Below are positions 35,206 through 45,438 of a stretch of DNA of 64,000 nucleotides, one piece after another. A program made the position numbers and the translations under genes. The notes under the pieces were generated by a model that worked only from the letters and a program-made list of their open reading frames with translations, made no database searches and was not told where the DNA came from. Numbering within the stretch: position 1 is the first letter of the stretch; every line of letters begins with the position of its first letter. Source of the DNA: Rhizobiaceae bacterium (GTDB lineage: Bacteria > Pseudomonadota > Alphaproteobacteria > Rhizobiales > Rhizobiaceae); the NCBI GenBank assembly GCA_017643025.1, contig JAEPOG010000001.1:434001-498000 (forward strand). Reading direction: 5' to 3'.

Positions 35206-36258
35206 CTATCCTCTTATGAGCTCACTGAGTTGATGAAGGTCAGATAGCAGAACGAATAGGGACTTTGAGCTTGTTACCCCGAACTTGCGGTATATGTTCC
35301 CTCTGTATACGTCCACCGTTCGAGGACTGAGCTGCAATAGCCTACCTACTTCTTTGGTAGTGAGACCCTGGAGGATGGCGTCCAACACCTCTCTCTCTCG
35401 ATTGGTCAGTTCAGCCAAACGCTCTACGATCGGCCGTTCGTGAATGGCCGTGCCTGCTTCGTCCTCCGCTTCGTTTCGGGGATTGTCGCCGATTAGGATG
35501 ATGCACTGATGAGCATTCCATGTGACGTCAAAGGCGCGCAGGCCGCGGACGACGTTTGCTTTTTCGGGGCCTTCCAAATGGTAGACGCCTAGATGTCGCG
35601 GCTGATCGCCGATCTTCTCGAGCTCAAGAGCGAACGTCTCGCGCTCGGAGCTCACCATCAAGTTGACAACAGATAGCCCGAGCTGCCTGTGGCGCTCGCA
35701 ATTGAGAATCCGAACCGCAGCCCTGTTGACCTCACGAACCTCCCACGTCGTTTTCATGCAGATCCAGATTGGTAGCGGATGACGATTGAACAACGATTGC
35801 ACGATCGTGTTGTGGAGCCGCTTGGCATTGAGCCGGAAAAGATTCGCAACCAACAGAGCAAGATCGTCTGCGAGTGCGCTGAGCTGCGTGATTGCTGCTT
35901 CATGCGGTCCAATCGAACGGGCTGCGCCCACGGCAATCACGGCCTGGACCCTATTTGCAATACCAATTGGGAATGCGAACCACGTTTGCATTCCGGCATT
36001 GGCGGCAGCCTGCGCTCGCTGAAACACCGTCGGCGGACACAGCCTGACGTCGGAGATGTATTCCTGTCGTCCCGAGAGCCATACGCGCCCCGGCAGACCC
36101 TGCCCTGACTCGAAAAATGTGCGTTGCGTCAATTGTTCAAAGTCGGCGAAGCGGTCCATATCTGATGACCATTGCGCACGAAGTGCCATCCGCTGGTCGA
36201 ACTCGTTGGTCCACAATTCGCCGTGGTCCCAGCCAGCCCACCGGCAGAGAGCGGCCAA
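35206..36258 (-). CDS. GAF-PAS-LuxR part of a frame-broken regulator
   Basis: The 350-residue frame begins within a GAF domain (ALCRWAGWDHGELWTNEF, GLPGRVWLSG, FAFPIGIANRVQAVI) and continues with a PAS-like segment (NRHPLPIWIC, VREVNRAAVRIL). It ends with a LuxR HTH (LTNREREVLDAILQGLTT, LSPRTVDVYRGNIYRKFGV). The only starts available (TTG at 36258) cut the GAF domain, while the upstream PAS frame ends in nonsense after the same point. This piece is therefore most likely the 3' part of one PAS-GAF-PAS-LuxR gene. It could regulate transcription in response to a cofactor-bound signal. Confidence 0.75.
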   Translation of the reverse strand: MAALCRWAGWDHGELWTNEFDQRMALRAQWSSDMDRFADFEQLTQRTFFESGQGLPGRVWLSGRQEYISDVRLCPPTVFQRAQAAANAGMQTWFAFPIGIANRVQAVIAVGAARSIGPHEAAITQLSALADDLALLVANLFRLNAKRLHNTIVQSLFNRHPLPIWICMKTTWEVREVNRAAVRILNCERHRQLGLSVVNLMVSSERETFALELEKIGDQPRHLGVYHLEGPEKANVVRGLRAFDVTWNAHQCIILIGDNPRNEAEDEAGTAIHERPIVERLAELTNREREVLDAILQGLTTKEVGRLLQLSPRTVDVYRGNIYRKFGVTSSKSLFVLLSDLHQLSELIRG

Positions 36259-36704
36259 CAGGCGCCCCCCGCCCTTTCACCGGCCGTATCCTCGATGATT
36301 TTCGACATCCGCCGAATGATCTCCCGGCTACCGTCCGGTTGATCACGCACATGTAGAATCGCGAGAACACACTTGCGGCCGGAGGGCGTCTCCAAGTATG
36401 TGCAACGTGTATCTTGATATGCGCGCTCTCCCTGTCGGTTCAGAAAGCCGATACTCTCGGCAAAGAACCCATCTTTTGCTATCCGACGGATCGCGCGCCG
36501 CAACATCGGCTTGAAATCTGGCGTATCCGCAACAAAACGGCTTATGTGAGAGCCGGCTAATTCATCTCGGTTGTAACCAAGAAGACGTTCACAGGCAGGG
36601 TTGCAATCCAATACTTTTCCGGTGCGCCGCTCAATGAGTACAGCGGCATCGCGCATCGAAAATAACACCTGATCGAAACCGTCCATTCGTCCCGGCACAT
36701 CCAC
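36129..36704 (-). CDS. PAS part of the frame-broken regulator
   Basis: The first 125 residues form a PAS domain (LFSMRDAAVLIERRTGKVLD, CNPACERLLGYNRDELAG), followed by a linker (REIIRRMSKIIEDTAGERAGG). After this the frame loses meaning and overlaps the GAF frame. Adding one G to the six-G run (six C on the plus strand, 36265-36270) would join the frames as AGGRLLAALCRW. The start may be GTG at 36704 or ATG at 36686. The break may be a mutation, a phase-variable tract or a sequencing error. Confidence 0.7.
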   Translation of the reverse strand: MDVPGRMDGFDQVLFSMRDAAVLIERRTGKVLDCNPACERLLGYNRDELAGSHISRFVADTPDFKPMLRRAIRRIAKDGFFAESIGFLNRQGERAYQDTRCTYLETPSGRKCVLAILHVRDQPDGSREIIRRMSKIIEDTAGERAGGACWPLSAGGLAGTTANCGPTSSTSGWHFVRNGHQIWTASPTLNN

Positions 36705-36795
36705 TCTCTAACTTAGAACGGCAAGTATAATACCTCCCATACGGTGCACTGCTTATCAATAGTGATCCGATGTTTTCAGTGCTACCGGCACGCCG

Positions 36796-36984
36796 TTACA
36801 CCTTGGGCTTGTCCAGCGGTTGCGCGCAGAGTCGGCGCGTCTCCTCAGTCACGGCAGCAGCAAACTGTGGCACGACAGAAATGGCTTGGATGCGTTGCGC
36901 CCGTTCGACTGCCCGACATTCACCGTAACATTCGATCAGTCGGGTCGCGATCCAAGTCGCCTGCTTGTGAGAGCTCGCTGACAT
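36796..36984 (-). CDS. Possible small protein near the island end
   Basis: A 62-residue frame starts at an ATG preceded by GAGGA at good spacing. The product (KQATWIATRLIECYGECRAV and on) is helical with two cysteines and has no recognised domain. The reading could be chance. Confidence 0.35.
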   Translation of the reverse strand: MSASSHKQATWIATRLIECYGECRAVERAQRIQAISVVPQFAAAVTEETRRLCAQPLDKPKV

Positions 36985-37181
36985 TGCGCCGTCCTCAGAG
37001 CCAGACCTAGCAAGCATCGTCCATCCCGTCGAGGGCATCTATAGCGATGCCGCACACAGTCTCGCTATCACTCGCGCGACGCTCGAAGGCCGTTCGGAAT
37101 AATATCGGTGGGCTTGCGAGATCGAGTTCCTACCGCGGGGCCAATGATCACACAATCAAAAGCGGGAGGAGCCAACTCATC

Positions 37182-37201
37182 GTTACCTAGCATGTAACCT
37201 A
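37182..37201 (+). repeat. Paired GTWACCTA motif near attR
   Basis: GTTACCTA (37182-37189) and GTAACCTA (37194-37201) have the same order and 12-bp period as the pair at 268-287. They lie about 55 bp inside the right-hand att repeat, so they fit an arm-type integrase site of the right end. Confidence 0.55.
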
Positions 37202-37256
37202 AGCGCGCTCCTTCGAAACACACCTGAACCGAATCAGCGCTAAATCATTGAAAACA

Positions 37257-37333
<77 letters not shown>

Positions 37334-37451
37334 GCCGGGCTGCGGGGTCACTCGACCGCGCAGGTGTGCGCCTATAGCGGTCGCCGCCCGTCATGTCCAG
37401 CCTCGTGCTGCGGCGGAACCGCGCGGCCCCGCGCCACAGCCTTAAGCGCAT

Positions 37452-38372
37452 CTATGCGGTCAGCGTTCCGGTTGCCACGCGCACCGCATTTCCACCGATA
37501 CGGGCACCGGATGCCGCCCCGCCCTCGACGTCGATTTCGAGCCTGAGGCGCGACGTGCGCTTCATCTCGATCCCCTGCTCCACCCAGCCCTGCCATGCCC
37601 CGTCGGTGGGCTGGTCGAAGGCGAGCACAGCGCCGGAGAAGGCGGCGAGAGCCGAACCCGTCGCGGGGTCCTCGTAGCTCTGCTGCCCGCCGGTGAACAT
37701 GCGCGCGTGAAACGCGCTATCGTGCATCACCGTCTCGCGGCAATAGACATAGGCGGATGCGGGAACCCCGTTGCCGCGGTCCGGCGCGATCTCTTTCCAG
37801 GCGCGCGAATCGAGCCGGGCTTTGGCCGCCACATCCAGCCCGCGTACGGGGACGGTGATGTAGGGCACGCCGGCGGAAAACGCCGCCACTCTGTGGTTTT
37901 CGAATCCGATCTCGTGCGGTCCGAGCCCGAGTGCGGCGCCAACCGTTTCCGCCGAAGCACTGATCTCGATCGGCGAGGACAGTTGCGGCAGGTCGAATTC
38001 TGCGAATACCCCGCCGCCATTGCGCGTCACCACGCAACGCACATCGCCGATCTTTTCCTCCAGCACGAGTATCATCGTGTCGCCCGCGCCCTCGCCCAGA
38101 CCGCGCCCAAGGGCAAGCGACACCGCGGTACCCACCGTTGGATGTCCTGCAAACGGCATTTCGAAATTCGGCGTGAAGATGCGGATCTTCGCCGTGTGGT
38201 TGGCGTTGGCCGCTGGCTCAACGAAGACTGTCTCCGAAAGGTTGAATTCTCGGGCGATCGCCTGCATGCCGTCGCTGTCCAGCCCGTCGCAGTCATGCAC
38301 GATGGCCAGTGGATTCCCGGCCAGCGGCCGGTCGGTAAAGACATCGAATATCTCGTAGCGTCTGTCGCGCAT
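37452..38372 (-). CDS. PhzF-family isomerase
   Basis: This 306-residue protein belongs to the PhzF family of the diaminopimelate-epimerase fold. The N-terminal [16 protein letters not shown], the catalytic Glu in FNLSETVF and the [12 protein letters not shown] motif are present, as is the C-terminal [13 protein letters not shown]. Members isomerise small substrates; the true substrate is usually unknown. It is the first core gene after the tRNA and is divergent from the efflux operon. Confidence 0.93.
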   Translation of the reverse strand: MRDRRYEIFDVFTDRPLAGNPLAIVHDCDGLDSDGMQAIAREFNLSETVFVEPAANANHTAKIRIFTPNFEMPFAGHPTVGTAVSLALGRGLGEGAGDTMILVLEEKIGDVRCVVTRNGGGVFAEFDLPQLSSPIEISASAETVGAALGLGPHEIGFENHRVAAFSAGVPYITVPVRGLDVAAKARLDSRAWKEIAPDRGNGVPASAYVYCRETVMHDSAFHARMFTGGQQSYEDPATGSALAAFSGAVLAFDQPTDGAWQGWVEQGIEMKRTSRLRLEIDVEGGAASGARIGGNAVRVATGTLTA

Positions 38373-38475
38373 CGCGCCACCCTGCTGAGAACATGGCCAA
38401 GTTTTAATTTGTAATCGCCCGGAAATGGGCCGATCTACAGATCGAAGGGATCCGGGAAGGAGCCATTGGTCTCTG

Positions 38476-39759
38476 ATGGATCAGATTGTCAAGCCGCGCA
38501 GCGGCAGCGCGCCGGTCGATGTGGGCAATGCTCTCGGGATTGACCCGAGCCGCCCTGCCCGCGCGCGCCGTTCGCGCTGGCCTTGGCTTGTGCTCGCCAT
38601 CGTCCTCATCGCCGGAGCGGGGACATGGTTCTTCTATGGCCGCACCGATACTGCGGTCGCCTATCAGACGGTGCCGGTCGAACGCGGCACCATAACCGTC
38701 GAAGTATCGGCCACCGGCACGGTCGAGCCGCTCACCCAGGTCGAGATATCCTCGGAGCTCTCGGGCGTCATGCGCGAGGTGCTGGTGGACGAAAACCAGC
38801 GCGTGGCAAAAGGCGACGTGCTGGCGCGCCTCGATACCGCGCGCATCGCGGCACAGGTGGAACGCGCCGAGGGCAATGTGCAGGCGGCCCAGGCTCGCGT
38901 CGAGGATGCCCGCATCACGCTTGCCGAAAACGAGACCGCCTTTGCCCGCACCGAGCAGCTTGCCGGCCGCGGCCTTGCGGCGAACCAGTCACTTGAAACG
39001 GTGACGGCTACGCGCGACCGCGCCGCCGTTGCTTTGGAAACCGCCGAGGCCAATCTCGTGGTCGCTCGCGCCGACCTGAGGCTGCAGCAGGCCGATCTGG
39101 AGAAATCGACGATCTATTCGCCGATTGACGGCATCGTGCTGACGCGCTCCATCAATCCGGGCCAGACGGTCGCGGCTTCGATGTCGGCCCCGGTGCTTTT
39201 CGTCATCGCCGAGAACCTGGAGCGCATGGAGGTCAAGGCGGCGATCGACGAGGCAGACATCGGCATGGTCGAAAAGGGTCAGCCGGCGCGTTTTACCGTC
39301 GATGCCTTTCCGGACAGGCCGTTCTCCGCCGAGATCAGCGACATCTCGTTCGCCTCGCTCGCAACGGAGGGCGTGGTCACCTACGAGGCGCGTCTCGCTG
39401 TCGACAACTCCGACCTCCTGCTCAGGCCCGGCATGACGGCCACGGTGAACATCGTCACCCGGCAGGCCGACAGCGTGCTGCTCGTTCCGTCGGCCGCCTT
39501 CCGGTTCAGCCCGGCGGAAACCGCCGAAAGGCGGTCCTTCTCGCTGCGAGACATTTTTTCACCGCCCGGCCGGCGTGGTTTTGGCGGACGCGGCAGTGAT
39601 CGCGCCGGGGGTGGACAGGCGCTGTATGTGCTCGAAGACGGTGCGCCGGTACGGCGCCGGGTGGAGATCGGCGCCAGCAACGGCGACATGACTGAGATTA
39701 TCAGCGGTCTCGACCAAGGCGACCGGGTTATCACCGGAACCGCGCAAGCGGGTTCCTGA
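38476..39759 (+). CDS. MacA-like periplasmic adaptor of an ABC efflux pump
   Basis: This 427-residue adaptor has an uncleaved N-terminal anchor ([19 protein letters not shown]). It has a lipoyl-type half motif ([15 protein letters not shown] and later [12 protein letters not shown]), a long coiled-coil hairpin (about 110-200), and beta-barrel and membrane-proximal domains. A Gly/Arg-rich insert ([15 protein letters not shown]) lies near 375-395. It should link the MacB-like pump to an outer-membrane channel. The ATG chosen follows a GGAGCC site near 38458. The stop overlaps the ATPase start. Confidence 0.92.
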   Translation: MDQIVKPRSGSAPVDVGNALGIDPSRPARARRSRWPWLVLAIVLIAGAGTWFFYGRTDTAVAYQTVPVERGTITVEVSATGTVEPLTQVEISSELSGVMREVLVDENQRVAKGDVLARLDTARIAAQVERAEGNVQAAQARVEDARITLAENETAFARTEQLAGRGLAANQSLETVTATRDRAAVALETAEANLVVARADLRLQQADLEKSTIYSPIDGIVLTRSINPGQTVAASMSAPVLFVIAENLERMEVKAAIDEADIGMVEKGQPARFTVDAFPDRPFSAEISDISFASLATEGVVTYEARLAVDNSDLLLRPGMTATVNIVTRQADSVLLVPSAAFRFSPAETAERRSFSLRDIFSPPGRRGFGGRGSDRAGGGQALYVLEDGAPVRRRVEIGASNGDMTEIISGLDQGDRVITGTAQAGS

Positions 39760-40469
39760 TGGCCACTGCACGAGAAGCGCTGCTGACCTTCGACAAGGTC
39801 TGGAAGACCTATGGTGAAGGCGAGGCGCAGGTCCATGCGCTCGCGGGCGTCGACCTCACGGTGGAAGCAGGCGAGTTCGTCGCGATCATGGGTCCGTCCG
39901 GTTCGGGCAAGTCCACCGCGATGAACATCATCGGTTGCCTCGACAGCCCCACATCCGGCCGCTACGGCTTCGGCAATGTCGATGCCGGCCGGCTCGATCG
40001 CGGCGCCCGCGCAACGCTGCGCAACCGCTTCATCGGCTTCGTTTTCCAGGGCTACAACCTGCTCGCCCGCACCACGGCGGCGGAAAATGTCGAACTGCCG
40101 CTCATCTACCGTGGCGTCCCCGCGCGCGAGCGCCGGCAGCTGGCGATGGACGCGTTGGAGCAGGTCGGGCTGGAGAGTCGCGCCAACCATACGCCGGCCG
40201 AACTCTCCGGCGGCCAGCAACAGCGCGTGGCGATCGCCCGCGCCATCGTCAGCCGCCCTGCCCTGCTGCTTGCCGACGAGCCGACCGGCAATCTGGACAC
40301 CGCCCGCAGCCACGAGATCATGCAGTTGCTGACGCGCCTCAACGCGGAGAGCGGGCTCACGGTTCTGCTGGTGACGCACGAAGCCGACATCGCCGAATAC
40401 GCTGACAGGGTCGTGTCCTTCCTCGACGGTTCGATCGTGTCCGACACCGCAGCGCGGGCGGCCGCCTGA
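39759..40469 (+). CDS. MacB-type ABC transporter ATPase
   Basis: This 236-residue ATPase has Walker [10 protein letters not shown], signature [14 protein letters not shown] and Walker [13 protein letters not shown], all typical of the LolD/MacB group. It shares one base with the stop of the adaptor gene and one with the permease start, so all three subunits are tightly coupled. It powers efflux of macrolide-like or other molecules. Confidence 0.95.
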   Translation: MATAREALLTFDKVWKTYGEGEAQVHALAGVDLTVEAGEFVAIMGPSGSGKSTAMNIIGCLDSPTSGRYGFGNVDAGRLDRGARATLRNRFIGFVFQGYNLLARTTAAENVELPLIYRGVPARERRQLAMDALEQVGLESRANHTPAELSGGQQQRVAIARAIVSRPALLLADEPTGNLDTARSHEIMQLLTRLNAESGLTVLLVTHEADIAEYADRVVSFLDGSIVSDTAARAAA

Positions 40470-41677
40470 TGTTCTGGGAAACGGTAAGGCTCGCTTTGCG
40501 CTCCGTCAGGCGAAACGCGCTTCGTTCGTTCCTGACCTTGCTCGGCATCGTCATCGGCGTCGCCGCGGTGATCGCCATGATCACCATCGGCAGCGGCACC
40601 ACGGCCAAGGTGAAGCAGGACATCGGCAAGCTGGGCTCGAACCTGCTGGTCGTTCGTGCGGCCCGCCCATCGCGCGGCGGCGGTGCCGATTTCACCGTCC
40701 GGCCGCTGGACGAAAAGGACCTCGCAAGCCTGCGCCGCGAGATCGACAACGCCACGGCGGTATCAGCCGCATCCCAGCAGGGTGCCCGCGTGGTCTTCGG
40801 TCCACGCAATGTACTGACGCAGGTCACAGGAACCGACACCGAATATTTCACCGCGCGCGACTGGTCGGTTGCGCTCGGACGCACTTTCACCGAGTCCGAA
40901 ATCCGCTCCGGTTCCCCCGTCTGCATCCTGGGTCAGACCGTACGCACCGAACTGTTCGGCGCAGGCAACCCCGAGGGACAATCCGTGCGCGTCGGCCAAG
41001 TGACGTGTCGCGTCATCGGCGTGCTGGAATCGAAGGGCTTCTCCGGCTTTGGCCAGGATCAGGACAACGCATTGCTGATGCCACTGGCGGCCTTCCAGCG
41101 CCGGATCGCGGGCGACCGTGACATCGAAACAATCTTCGTAGCCGCCCGCGACGGCGTGCCGACCGCCCAGGTTGTCGAGGAAGTGGCGGTCGCCCTGCGC
41201 CGAACGCGCAACCTCACGCCGGGCCAGGGCGACAATTTCGACGTCCGCGACATGACCCAGATCGCCGATGCGCTCGCCAGCACCACGGCCGTGATGACCG
41301 GCATGCTCGGCGCGCTTGCTGGCGTCAGCCTTCTGGTAGGCGGCATCGGCATCATGAACATCATGCTGGTTTCTGTGACGGAGCGCACGCGCGAGATCGG
41401 CATACGTCTCGCCATCGGTGCCCACGAGCGCCACATCCTCGTCCAGTTTCTCGTCGAGGCGACGGTGCTGTCCCTGCTTGGCGGGCTTATCGGAATTCTC
41501 ATCGGCCTGTCGCTTGCCGGCGCGGCCACCTGGTCGCTCTCGATCCCCTTCGTTCCGAGTATCTGGGTGATCCTGCTTGCCGTCGGCTTCTCGGGGCTGA
41601 TCGGTGTTGTCTTCGGATTTTTCCCGGCAATGCGCGGCGCGCGCCTCGACCCCATCGACGCGCTGAGGCATGAATAG
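40469..41677 (+). CDS. MacB-type FtsX-like permease
   Basis: This 402-residue permease has one N-terminal helix (FLTLLGIVIGVAAVIAMITI), a large periplasmic core and three C-terminal helices. It carries the FtsX signature (GGIGIMNIMLVSVTERTREI, then GIRLAIGAHERHI). Here the ATPase and permease are separate proteins, unlike E. coli MacB. Confidence 0.95.
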   Translation: MFWETVRLALRSVRRNALRSFLTLLGIVIGVAAVIAMITIGSGTTAKVKQDIGKLGSNLLVVRAARPSRGGGADFTVRPLDEKDLASLRREIDNATAVSAASQQGARVVFGPRNVLTQVTGTDTEYFTARDWSVALGRTFTESEIRSGSPVCILGQTVRTELFGAGNPEGQSVRVGQVTCRVIGVLESKGFSGFGQDQDNALLMPLAAFQRRIAGDRDIETIFVAARDGVPTAQVVEEVAVALRRTRNLTPGQGDNFDVRDMTQIADALASTTAVMTGMLGALAGVSLLVGGIGIMNIMLVSVTERTREIGIRLAIGAHERHILVQFLVEATVLSLLGGLIGILIGLSLAGAATWSLSIPFVPSIWVILLAVGFSGLIGVVFGFFPAMRGARLDPIDALRHE

Positions 41678-41682
41678 CCCGC

Positions 41683-42189
41683 ATGGGACGCTGGATCGAA
41701 GTCGACGACCGGATGCAGACAGGTTACCGCTACGAGCTCGTCGCCAAGACAGGCGGCGACTTCGACCCCGAATTCACGCCTGACCTGACGCCGAAGCAGA
41801 TGCTGGCGCTCGGCGTCTTCGGCGGCAAATACATGACCGACTGCAGGGACGAGTTTCCGTCCGACTGGTTCGAGGGCGCAAAACTTTCGCCCGATGGGCG
41901 CGACCTCTCGCTCAACTATTTTGGCACCGACGCCAGCCAGCCGCTTTCGGTCTGGCGCGAGAAAGGCTGGATCCACCCCGACGATCCGCGCGGCTGGTTC
42001 CAGTGGTATTGTCGCTATTTCCTCGGCCGCCGCTTGCCCGACGAGGACCGCCGGCAGATCGGCCGCTGGCGCGCGATCCGCCGCCACGTCGCGCAGATCA
42101 GGAAGAACTGCGAGCCGGGTGACCCTTTCTGCCGCCCGCGCCAGCGTCAGGCGCTGCTGCAATGGGCCTATGACAGCCGCAAGCTCTGA
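41683..42189 (+). CDS. Conserved hypothetical protein
   Basis: This 168-residue soluble protein is rich in Trp, Asp and Arg (GVFGGKYMTDC, FPSDWFEGAKL, WFQWYCRYFLGRRLPDED). It resembles proteins seen often in rhizobial genomes but has no function I can name. It follows the permease by five bases and might be co-transcribed with the pump. Confidence 0.75.
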   Translation: MGRWIEVDDRMQTGYRYELVAKTGGDFDPEFTPDLTPKQMLALGVFGGKYMTDCRDEFPSDWFEGAKLSPDGRDLSLNYFGTDASQPLSVWREKGWIHPDDPRGWFQWYCRYFLGRRLPDEDRRQIGRWRAIRRHVAQIRKNCEPGDPFCRPRQRQALLQWAYDSRKL

Positions 42190-42205
42190 CGCCTAATAGC
42201 GGAAT

Positions 42206-43381
42206 TCACTCCGGCAACGTTTCGAGCAGGACGCGTATCTGGTTGCCGCCCATGGCCTGTCTGATCTCGGCTTCCGAAAAGTCCTGCTCCAGCATCGCCT
42301 CGGTAATCAGCGCGAGTCCGGTTGTGTCGAAAGGCGTAGCGACCGCTCCGTCGAAATCGGACCCTAGCGCCAGGTGCTCGGCGCCGATCAGGTCGGCGAC
42401 GTGCCGCTGCGCCTTCGCGATCGCCGCGGCATCGGTTCCGCAGATCGCCGTGTCCCAGTAGCCTATTCCGATCAGTCCGCCATTGGCGGCGATTGCCTGA
42501 AGTTGCTCACCGCTGAGGTTGCGGTTGTTGTCGCAGGTGCCCTTCACGCCCGTATGTGAAACGACAACGGGCTTCGTCGCCATCGCCAGAACGTTGTCGA
42601 TCTGCGCTGCCGAGCCGTGGGCGATATCTACGATCATGCCGAGTTCTTCCATGCGTTTGACCATTACGCGGCCCGCATCCGTCAGGCCGCCTTTCTCAAG
42701 ACCGTGCGCGGACCCCGCCATTTCATTGTCGAAAAAGTGGGTCGCCGACATCATCCGGTAGCCAGCCTGGAACATTACATCGACATTGGCCGGGTCGCCC
42801 TCAAGCACGTGCGCGCCCTCGAGCGCGAGCAGACCGGCGACGATACCCGGCTCGGTCTTTCGCCGTTCGAGGAAGCTTTCGAGGTCGCCGCGCGTACGGA
42901 TGATGACAAGCTGTCCGTTGGAGCGTTCCGCCATGTCGCGCAGCCGTTCCGCCTGATAGAGCGCGCGCTCCTTGAGGTTCGTCCATGTGCGAATAGGCCA
43001 AAGTTGTCCGATCGCCAGCAGGGTAACGTTGTCGCTATCGTCGTCATTCGCCTCGATATTGAGCCCGCTCGGCGTCTTGCTCACCACGCTGAACACCTGC
43101 AGCGCGACATTGCCCTCGATCAGCCGCGGCACGTCCACCTGGCCGTAGTCTGTCCGCTCCAGCAGATCGCGTCCCCATAGCAACGGGTCTGCGTGCAGGT
43201 CCGCAACCGTCAGCGTCTCGTGCAGCGCCGCGGCGTCGTCCGATACCTGGTAGGGCGGATCGACCAGAACTTCGTTGAAGGTGTCCGCGACATAGTCGGG
43301 CAGGACCAGGAAAAAGACTGCGGCGCCGACAGCCGCCAGCAGTGCAAGCAGCCCCGCCCCGTATTTCAGGATGCGTTTCAT
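42206..43381 (-). CDS. Membrane dipeptidase (renal dipeptidase family M19)
   Basis: This 391-residue protein has an N-terminal anchor (LKYGAGLLALLAAVGAAVFF). The zinc hydrolase domain has the HxD motif in TVADLHADPLLWGR, the bridging Glu in LLALEGAHVLEGD, His in IVDIAHGS and VVVSHTGVK, and Asp in LGSDFDGAV. It cleaves dipeptides, probably at the membrane or in the periplasm. The ATG chosen precedes the anchor. Confidence 0.93.
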   Translation of the reverse strand: MKRILKYGAGLLALLAAVGAAVFFLVLPDYVADTFNEVLVDPPYQVSDDAAALHETLTVADLHADPLLWGRDLLERTDYGQVDVPRLIEGNVALQVFSVVSKTPSGLNIEANDDDSDNVTLLAIGQLWPIRTWTNLKERALYQAERLRDMAERSNGQLVIIRTRGDLESFLERRKTEPGIVAGLLALEGAHVLEGDPANVDVMFQAGYRMMSATHFFDNEMAGSAHGLEKGGLTDAGRVMVKRMEELGMIVDIAHGSAAQIDNVLAMATKPVVVSHTGVKGTCDNNRNLSGEQLQAIAANGGLIGIGYWDTAICGTDAAAIAKAQRHVADLIGAEHLALGSDFDGAVATPFDTTGLALITEAMLEQDFSEAEIRQAMGGNQIRVLLETLPE

Positions 43382-43431
43382 TGGAACTCCCTCCCCGTAG
43401 TCCAACGCGGGCACGATAGCCGATTGCCCAG

Positions 43432-44145
43432 TCAGGCCAAGCCGAAATGCCAGTCGACGATCGCCCGCATGTGGCCCATCAGCCCTTCGGGGAGGTTGCG
43501 CGCGTCGCGAATAATGACCGGCTCGGTGATCTCGGGCTCCACCTCGGCGGCAATGAAGCTGCGAACCTGCTCCGCAATCTCGTCGGCCCTCTCAGTTAAG
43601 CGGTAGCGCCGGAAGATGGCGGTTCCGATGGAAGCGGAATAGGCGAGATAGCCCGGATCAGGTTGCAGTGCCGACAGGTCGAGACCGGTTTCTTCGCGTA
43701 CCTCTCGGATCATGTTGCCGTCGACGTCGGCCCTGCCGTCTTGAAAGTCTTCCGGCTCGAATGAGCCGGCCGCAAAATAGACCTTGCCGGCATTGACCGT
43801 GTGCGCAGCCATGCGCGCGGCGACGAGAGCGCCATCGGACGAAATCAGCATGGCATGCGCGAAACAGTGCTCACTCGCCGACGTTTCGCGATGTTTGAGC
43901 CAGTAGAGCAAGGTGGAATAGCCGATCTCGTGACAGCGTCCGACAAGCCGTCCGTCGCGCAGTGCAAGCGACGACAGCAGCACGGATCTGCCGTTGAACA
44001 GCGCGGGATTGGCCTCCAACTCGGCCTGCCAGTTTGCTGCGATCGCATCCCGGTTTGCGGCCTCGAACGCCAACGGCTCGCCGGCAAGCCTGACATCGAC
44101 ATCGCTGACTTGGAAAACGCGCTCGCGCGGCAGGTCGAAAGCCAT
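43432..44145 (-). CDS. NUDIX hydrolase
   Basis: This 237-residue protein carries a Nudix box in which the REVREETGLDL core is intact, preceded by GSFEPEDF. Nudix enzymes hydrolyse nucleoside diphosphates linked to another group. It lies nine bases after the end of the EEP-family gene on the same strand. The substrate is unknown. Confidence 0.88.
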   Translation of the reverse strand: MAFDLPRERVFQVSDVDVRLAGEPLAFEAANRDAIAANWQAELEANPALFNGRSVLLSSLALRDGRLVGRCHEIGYSTLLYWLKHRETSASEHCFAHAMLISSDGALVAARMAAHTVNAGKVYFAAGSFEPEDFQDGRADVDGNMIREVREETGLDLSALQPDPGYLAYSASIGTAIFRRYRLTERADEIAEQVRSFIAAEVEPEITEPVIIRDARNLPEGLMGHMRAIVDWHFGLA

Positions 44146-44153
44146 TTGTTTCC

Positions 44154-45266
44154 CTAGACGAGGTCGATCGTCACAGCGACCGGACAGTGATCCGACGCCT
44201 TTGGCCTGTCCCAGCCGGTGCGCGGGAACCGGTCCACTTCCTGCCCTGGCGGAAAGACGGTGCGATAAGGCTGGCCGTTACGGATGATATCGGGCCGCGC
44301 CTTGGCGTTGCGATCAGCCAGGCGCCGCGACAGGAAGAGATAGTCGAGCTGGCACAGATGCCGCTCCTCCGGCCCGCGCGTGTGATAGAGCGTCCACCGC
44401 TCCTCCGGCGGTAGGCGCTCGGCCACGTTCTCGCAGAAACCGCCGGCCGTCAGCACGTCGAGCGACGATGCTTGCTCGTGCCTAACATCGAAACTGTAAC
44501 CGTTGAACGCGTCGCCGCCGATGACGATGCGTTCGCGATAGTCGTTGAGGTCGCCGGCGATCACCCAGTTCTTGTTCGCCGCATGGTCGGCTCCGAACCG
44601 TGACTCGATGATATGCCGCACCGCCTGTGCTTCGGCCACACGCACCGGCATCGTTGCTTCGCGTCCATTCATGCCGTTGCGCGGGCTGCCCATCGACTTG
44701 AAATGAACCACGTAGATGGTCAGCGGCTTACCGCCGATGCGGAAGTCGATCTCCAGGCAGTCGCGACGGAAGATGCGCTCATGCGCGCTGTTGCCGGTCT
44801 CTTCGAGCTCCGGCGTGTGCAGCCCGAGCTCGTCATAGGTCAGGTGCGCATGGCTGGTCATGCGCACGAACTCGATCGGCTCGCCGTGTGCCGTTTCGTT
44901 CCGGGCCATGACAGCGAGGTCGATGCCGCGGCTGTCATTGCCCCGTGTGACGTATTTCTCGCGGTAGCCAGACCCGATCATCTTGAACAGGTATCCATAT
45001 TCGAATGCCTTCAGCGCATCGACATTGTCGACCTCCTGCAGGCACACGATGTCCGCTCGCGTTGACGCGATCGTCAGCGCGGTCAGCTGCCGCGTATCGT
45101 CGGTGTGGGCGATCATGCGCGCCCGCTCGAGTTGGCGGTATTGCGCCTCGTCCTTGATGTCGAAGAGCGCGAGCACCCGGTCCTGATAGAGCTGGTTGTG
45201 GAATCCGGTGAAGTCGAACCTGTTCATCAGGTTCTCGATGTTGAATGTGGCCACCCGCACGGACAT
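44154..45266 (-). CDS. Endonuclease/exonuclease/phosphatase family protein
   Basis: This 370-residue protein has the EEP fold motifs: [11 protein letters not shown] with the Asn, [10 protein letters not shown] with the catalytic Glu, [18 protein letters not shown] with the Asp-x-Asn pair, and ASDHCPV near the end. Substrate may be nucleic acid or a phosphate ester. It likely shares a transcript with the NUDIX gene. Confidence 0.92.
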   Translation of the reverse strand: MSVRVATFNIENLMNRFDFTGFHNQLYQDRVLALFDIKDEAQYRQLERARMIAHTDDTRQLTALTIASTRADIVCLQEVDNVDALKAFEYGYLFKMIGSGYREKYVTRGNDSRGIDLAVMARNETAHGEPIEFVRMTSHAHLTYDELGLHTPELEETGNSAHERIFRRDCLEIDFRIGGKPLTIYVVHFKSMGSPRNGMNGREATMPVRVAEAQAVRHIIESRFGADHAANKNWVIAGDLNDYRERIVIGGDAFNGYSFDVRHEQASSLDVLTAGGFCENVAERLPPEERWTLYHTRGPEERHLCQLDYLFLSRRLADRNAKARPDIIRNGQPYRTVFPPGQEVDRFPRTGWDRPKASDHCPVAVTIDLV

Positions 45267-45438
45267 GGCCGAGCAATGCCCCGCCGCGCCGCCGATGACA
45301 ACCCTGCCCGGACAGGCACGGGCCGCTTTTCGGCCCGTTCATCCTTGGTTCAGGTTCGCCCCGTCATGGTTAACGGCACGGCGCTGCTGGAGCCTGTTCT
45401 CCCGGCGCAGTGATTCACCTCGCCCCCAGGAGGAACCC

